From Hemicordylus capensis (taxonomy: Eukaryota; Chordata; Lepidosauria; Squamata; Cordylidae), in NCBI RefSeq assembly GCF_027244095.1, contig NC_069659.1, positions 348,928,250 through 348,992,249 of the forward strand: DNA of 64,000 bases, given 5' to 3'. This document shows, piece by piece, positions 35,180 through 64,000 of this stretch; the stretch's first letter is position 1, and every line of letters begins with the position of its first letter. The notes under the pieces are model-generated. The model searched no databases. It saw only the letters and a list, made by a program, of their open reading frames with translations, and was not told the origin of the DNA. A program made the position numbers and the translations under genes.

Positions 35180-35306
35180 CAGGATTTCTCAAGCCTGGAT
35201 CCCCAGATGGTGTTGGACTACAACACCCACCATCCCCCGACACAATCTCAGGGGAAGATGGGAGTTGTAGTCCAGCAACACCTGGGGACCCAAGCAGGAG
35301 AATCCC
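35180..35306. mobile_element. hAT-like palindromic MITE
   Basis: Arms CAGGATTTCTCAAGCCTGG..TTGGACTACAACACCC and GGGAGTTGTAGTCCAGCAAC. Complete. Confidence 0.75.
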
Positions 35307-36456
35307 TCCTTCAATGGATCGTCCAGTTCGACCCTCCCCTTTGGTTGCGTGAGGCAGGGCTCAAGATTTCTCGCAGATACTTTTCAGCACTCTCACAGCC
35401 TCTTGAAGCTTTAAGAAGAGCCATGAGCCAGTATAAACTGATTTAAGCTGGTGGCCTGGTTATGCCCAGCCTGTGTGCATGACTGCCCCTCACCCCACCA
35501 AGGCTTCCTGGTTTTCCTGGGGCTCTCCTGGAGTCTGCAGGTCCCCCTGTCTTGGCACTGGTTGGGTCTAAGGCGAGGAGGAGATGGAGCCCTTTCTAGA
35601 AAGGTTTCCAACTGGTCCGGTGCATCAGCGAACGGCAAGGGCAGGGAGTGAGATGAGGATCACAGTATTTCCCGCCCGGATTGGCCAGGGCGGGAGCGCG
35701 GAGTGGCAGGAAAGAACCCCTTAGAAAACCCGGCCAGAGTGGGGGGCCGTGCTGCCCCTGACGTCGGCAACATGGAGACACACATACAAAAATATAGAAA
35801 AGATCTGGAGCAGGGTGGGAAGACTGGGGCCCCCACCAACCCATGCCATGCTTCCTGCTTCCTCCCAAGGAAGAAAGTGGGGGCGGAGGAGGGGACCCCG
35901 CCAAAGTGATTGGTGCTCTCACTCAAAGCACAGCCATGTGCCCCTGCTCCTCCTTTCCCCCTTTCTTCCAGCAGGTCCACAGTATAAAATTCAATACAGT
36001 AAAAGCCGAGAAGTGTCCATTGGGGCCAGTGCCTGAGTGCGTGAGTGTGTGTGTGTGTGTGTTTCTGTTCTTTTTTTTTTTTTTTTCAAGGCATAACAAG
36101 TCAAGCATCCATTGCATTCCACATTCCATTTCAGCCCTTTGCCTTGGGCCGGAGGAGTTTGGAAGGGAAACGGGAATATACGTGTATATAGATAGCTGGA
36201 TATAGATATATATTGTTAAATTGTCTTTAAGAAACATAACAGTTCTGCTTTAAGAGCATTTAGCCATGCCACCCGGACAGCAGACAGGCACCTCTTCTCC
36301 CTGGGCACGGAGACCGGGGTGTGTAGCATGCTCCGGACCGACCCAAGCGGTAACGAGTCCTGTGGGCGCTGCCCCGTTTTCGTTATTTTGCTTGTTTCGT
36401 TCCCCCCAAAACATTCTCATGCAAATAAAAACAAAAACAGGCCACGAGAGAGAAAG

Positions 36457-36518
36457 ATTGAGATTGAGAGAGAGAGAGAAACTGAGATTGAGATTGAGAT
36501 TGAGATTGAGAGAGGGAT
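36457..36518. repeat. (GAGATT)n / GA-rich tandem repeat
   Basis: About five GAGATT units beside a (GA)n run, inside the presumed 3' UTR of FAM131A. Confidence 0.85.
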
Positions 36519-36781
36519 TGAAAATGCAGCAGGCAAAATCCACAAAGCCAGAGAGGACGCCCCCTCAGGCTGCAGTGGCTGGAATCAGATGGCAAGGTGG
36601 AGGTGAGGAGGGCACGGGAGGGAACGGGGAGGGCCGGTTTGCTTTCCGCCTGCCTTGCCACCTCCCAGAGGAGAGAAACCACCGCTCCCGGAGAACCGAG
36701 AGGTACAGAGCAGGGCCGAGGTCGGGGGGCCACTGAGTGGAACAAAATGGCAGGTGAAGCATGCCACAGCCAGATGAGGGT

Positions 36782-62130
<25,349 letters not shown>

Positions 62131-63715
62131 CTTGAAGAGAAAAAGGGAAACAGAGGTGAGAAAAGTGTCCAGGCAGAAGACCCATCCTGCACTAGAGCAA
62201 ACCGCTGTTAAGGCCAGGAAAAAAAGAGATCGGCAACCCAAAATAGAGATTGACAACCCTACCAGAAATCCCTGGAATGACAGAACTGGACTCTATGACC
62301 CTGGAGGTCCTTTTTTTGCCTTCCATTTATTTCTGTGAGCCGAAGGTTCCATTTTTATGAATGATTTGCGAGAACGGGCAAACAACACATGAACTGCAGC
62401 AGGCTGTAACTGACACTCGCATGGAAGGTGTTGCGAAAGCTGAATGGCTGAGAATTAACACATGGTGAGAGACGAGGCGCGGCAGAGGGGAGGAAAAGTC
62501 AGTGGACTAAAAGTTCTCTTGTGGACATAAAGAGCTGCCTGGCAGGTCACAAAGATCCCTCTAGCCCAGCATTCTGTTTCCAGCAGAGGCCAGTCAGATG
62601 TCTCTTGAAACCCCACAAGCAGGGAATGAAGGGAAACAGCCCTGTCTTGTTCCACAGCAACTGATACAAGGATGGGGCTGCAGCTCAGTGATAGAGCCTC
62701 TGCAGAAGGTCCCAGGTTCAATTTCTGGCATCTACAGGTAGGGCTGGGAAAAAGTAAAGACATGGTTCATCACCCAGGCTTTTGAATGACAGTATTATTT
62801 TTGCTGCCGCCGCCGCCTTGTATTTTATGTATTGTTGTGTTTAGTGGGTTATTAAATTTTAAAATAGAGATGTTATATTTATATTTGTATTATATTTACT
62901 TTTGTATTTTAATCATGCATTATTTTGATAATATTGTAAACTTTGAGATTATTTGAATGAAAAGCAGTATATAAATCGATCGATCAATCAGTGGCAAGTT
63001 CAATGGGAGTTATTCCCCAGGAAAGTGTACTTTGGATTGCAGCCCAAGTCTTTTTGGATGAGGATGGGGCAGGAGAGAAAGGGAGCAATTCTGCACAGTC
63101 TCAGGAAGTAATCCATTAAGTCGGGATTCCCTCAGGTGACTTAATCACAGAACCAGATGCTGAAACCCACATTCAGACATGCTTCTTTCCATTCCAAGCG
63201 CCACAGGAAATGCATATGTGTGGGGCGGAAATGCTGCAGAAGTTTGGCAAGGCACAGTTGGAAGTGCGCATCAACAACAAAACATGTAAAATAAGACAAA
63301 AACTTCCCTGGAAGGGACAGGGGAGAGACCTGGTCCTCAACAGGCCGTCCCAGGTGTGGGCAGAAATGGGATGAGCTAGTGCAAGAAGTGCTGCTAGGTA
63401 TAGACATCCAGCTATGAGCCCCTCCCCATGCAGTTCCTTATATAAGCCCACAGAAATGGAGGGGGGAGCCCCTCTGCCTGGAAACTCTCAAGGGTGGCTT
63501 CCCAGCTTTACATGGGTGTGTGTCGGCGGGGTGCAGTTTTCTTTGTGACCATTGCACAAGGATTAAAAAGCCCTCCCCTCTCCCCAGAGTGGTAATCCTA
63601 AATGGGCCCCACACACACAGCTGCTGTTTTATAATGAAAGAAACATCTGATTGATTGATTGAGTGCCGTCAGGTCAGTGTCAATTCTTAGCGACCACATA
63701 GATAGATTCTATTGA
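62131..63715. other. FAM131A intron at the right edge
   Basis: A tRNA-type SINE remnant lies at 62672-62756 (GGGGCTGCAGCTCAGTGATA). An L2-like tail lies at about 62795-62995, ending GCAGTATATAAATCGATCG. A Bov-B-tail-like GTGCCGTCAGGTCAGTGTCA is at 63664. No earlier FAM131A exon is seen. Confidence 0.45.
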
Positions 63716-63960
63716 GCCAGCGTGGTGTAGTGGTTAGAGTGCTGGACTAGGACCAGGGAGACCCGAGTTCAAATCCCCATTCAGCCATGAAACTAGCTGG
63801 GTGACTCTGGGCCAGTCACGTCTCTCTCAGCCTAACCTACTTCACAGGGTTGTTGTGAAAGAGAAACTCAAGTATGTAGTACACCGCTCTGGGCTCCTTG
63901 GAGGAAAAGCGGGATATAAATGTAATATATAAATAAATTAATTAATAAATAATAATAATA
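63716..63960 (+). mobile_element. tRNA-derived SINE, type A
   Basis: A full-length copy: GCGTGGTGTAGTGGTTAGAG, GAGTTCAAATCCCC, CTCCTTGGAGGAAAAGCGGG and an A/T-rich (TAAA/TAA)n tail. Confidence 0.9.
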
Positions 63961-64000
63961 ATAAAATAACAACAACAACATATATAGGGCCAAACTAAGC

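Larger units (their letters stand above)
32310..36781 (-). other. FAM131A: Region downstream of the FAM131A stop (3' UTR in part)
   Basis: From 36781 down to about 35980 the sequence is single-copy apart from a (GAGATT)n run and a T17 tract, and is probably 3' UTR. I find no AATAAA on the minus strand before 32310; an ATTAAA lies at 32339-32334. Between 33058 and 35310 there are MITE palindromes (33058, 34068, 35180). The 3' end is therefore uncertain, between about 35980 and 32310. Confidence 0.4.

Noticed and set aside
36457-36518. CRISPR-like or satellite array
   Set aside because: It is a plain hexanucleotide repeat without spacers.

Overview
The window is vertebrate nuclear DNA, most likely from a squamate reptile (a lizard). 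Three multi-exon host genes with vertebrate splice sites are buried in dense interspersed repeats. The diagnostic repeats are tRNA-headed SINEs with a Bov-B-type tail (the Sauria-SINE architecture), a Bov-B/RTE LINE piece, L2- and CR1-like LINE 3' ends, and many hAT-like palindromic MITEs. I cannot name the species. I see no prokaryotic gene, CRISPR array or retroviral element.

Layout. (1) 1-16,865, + strand: the 3' half of CLCN2, the ClC-2 chloride channel. Ten coding exons run from the last membrane helices through both CBS domains to the stop, followed by a 3' UTR with two AATAAA signals. (2) 17-24 kb: repeat-rich intergenic DNA with nested hAT-like MITEs and a tRNA-Phe relic. (3) 24,000-31,500, - strand: a complete three-exon gene for a 157-residue small heat shock protein of the HSPB7 type. 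(4) 32.3-62.1 kb and beyond, - strand: FAM131A, four coding exons including the stop; its 5' exons lie past the right edge. (5) Large introns with SINEs, LINE pieces, a Helitron, foldback elements and one intronic CpG-rich block at about 53.4-54.1 kb.

The order CLCN2 > < HSPB7-like < FAM131A is the main biological point. From general knowledge, mammals have CLCN2 and FAM131A as convergent neighbours with nothing like HSPB7 between them. HSPB7 itself lies next to CLCNKA/CLCNKB and FAM131C. The gene here therefore looks like the missing HSPB7 ohnolog of the CLCN2-FAM131A block, kept in this reptile and lost in mammals.

The repeats are also unusual. Two roughly 0.42-0.5 kb elements (27,518 and 55,753) are chains of about ten consecutive hairpins whose arms differ between copies by paired, compensatory substitutions. 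The commonest SINE joins a 5S rRNA-like head to a tRNA-Ala-like middle, with its tRNA-only relative also present. Repeats have reached functional boundaries: a SINE tail forms most of one CLCN2 splice acceptor, and a LINE 3' end forms the start of the small heat shock gene's 3' UTR.
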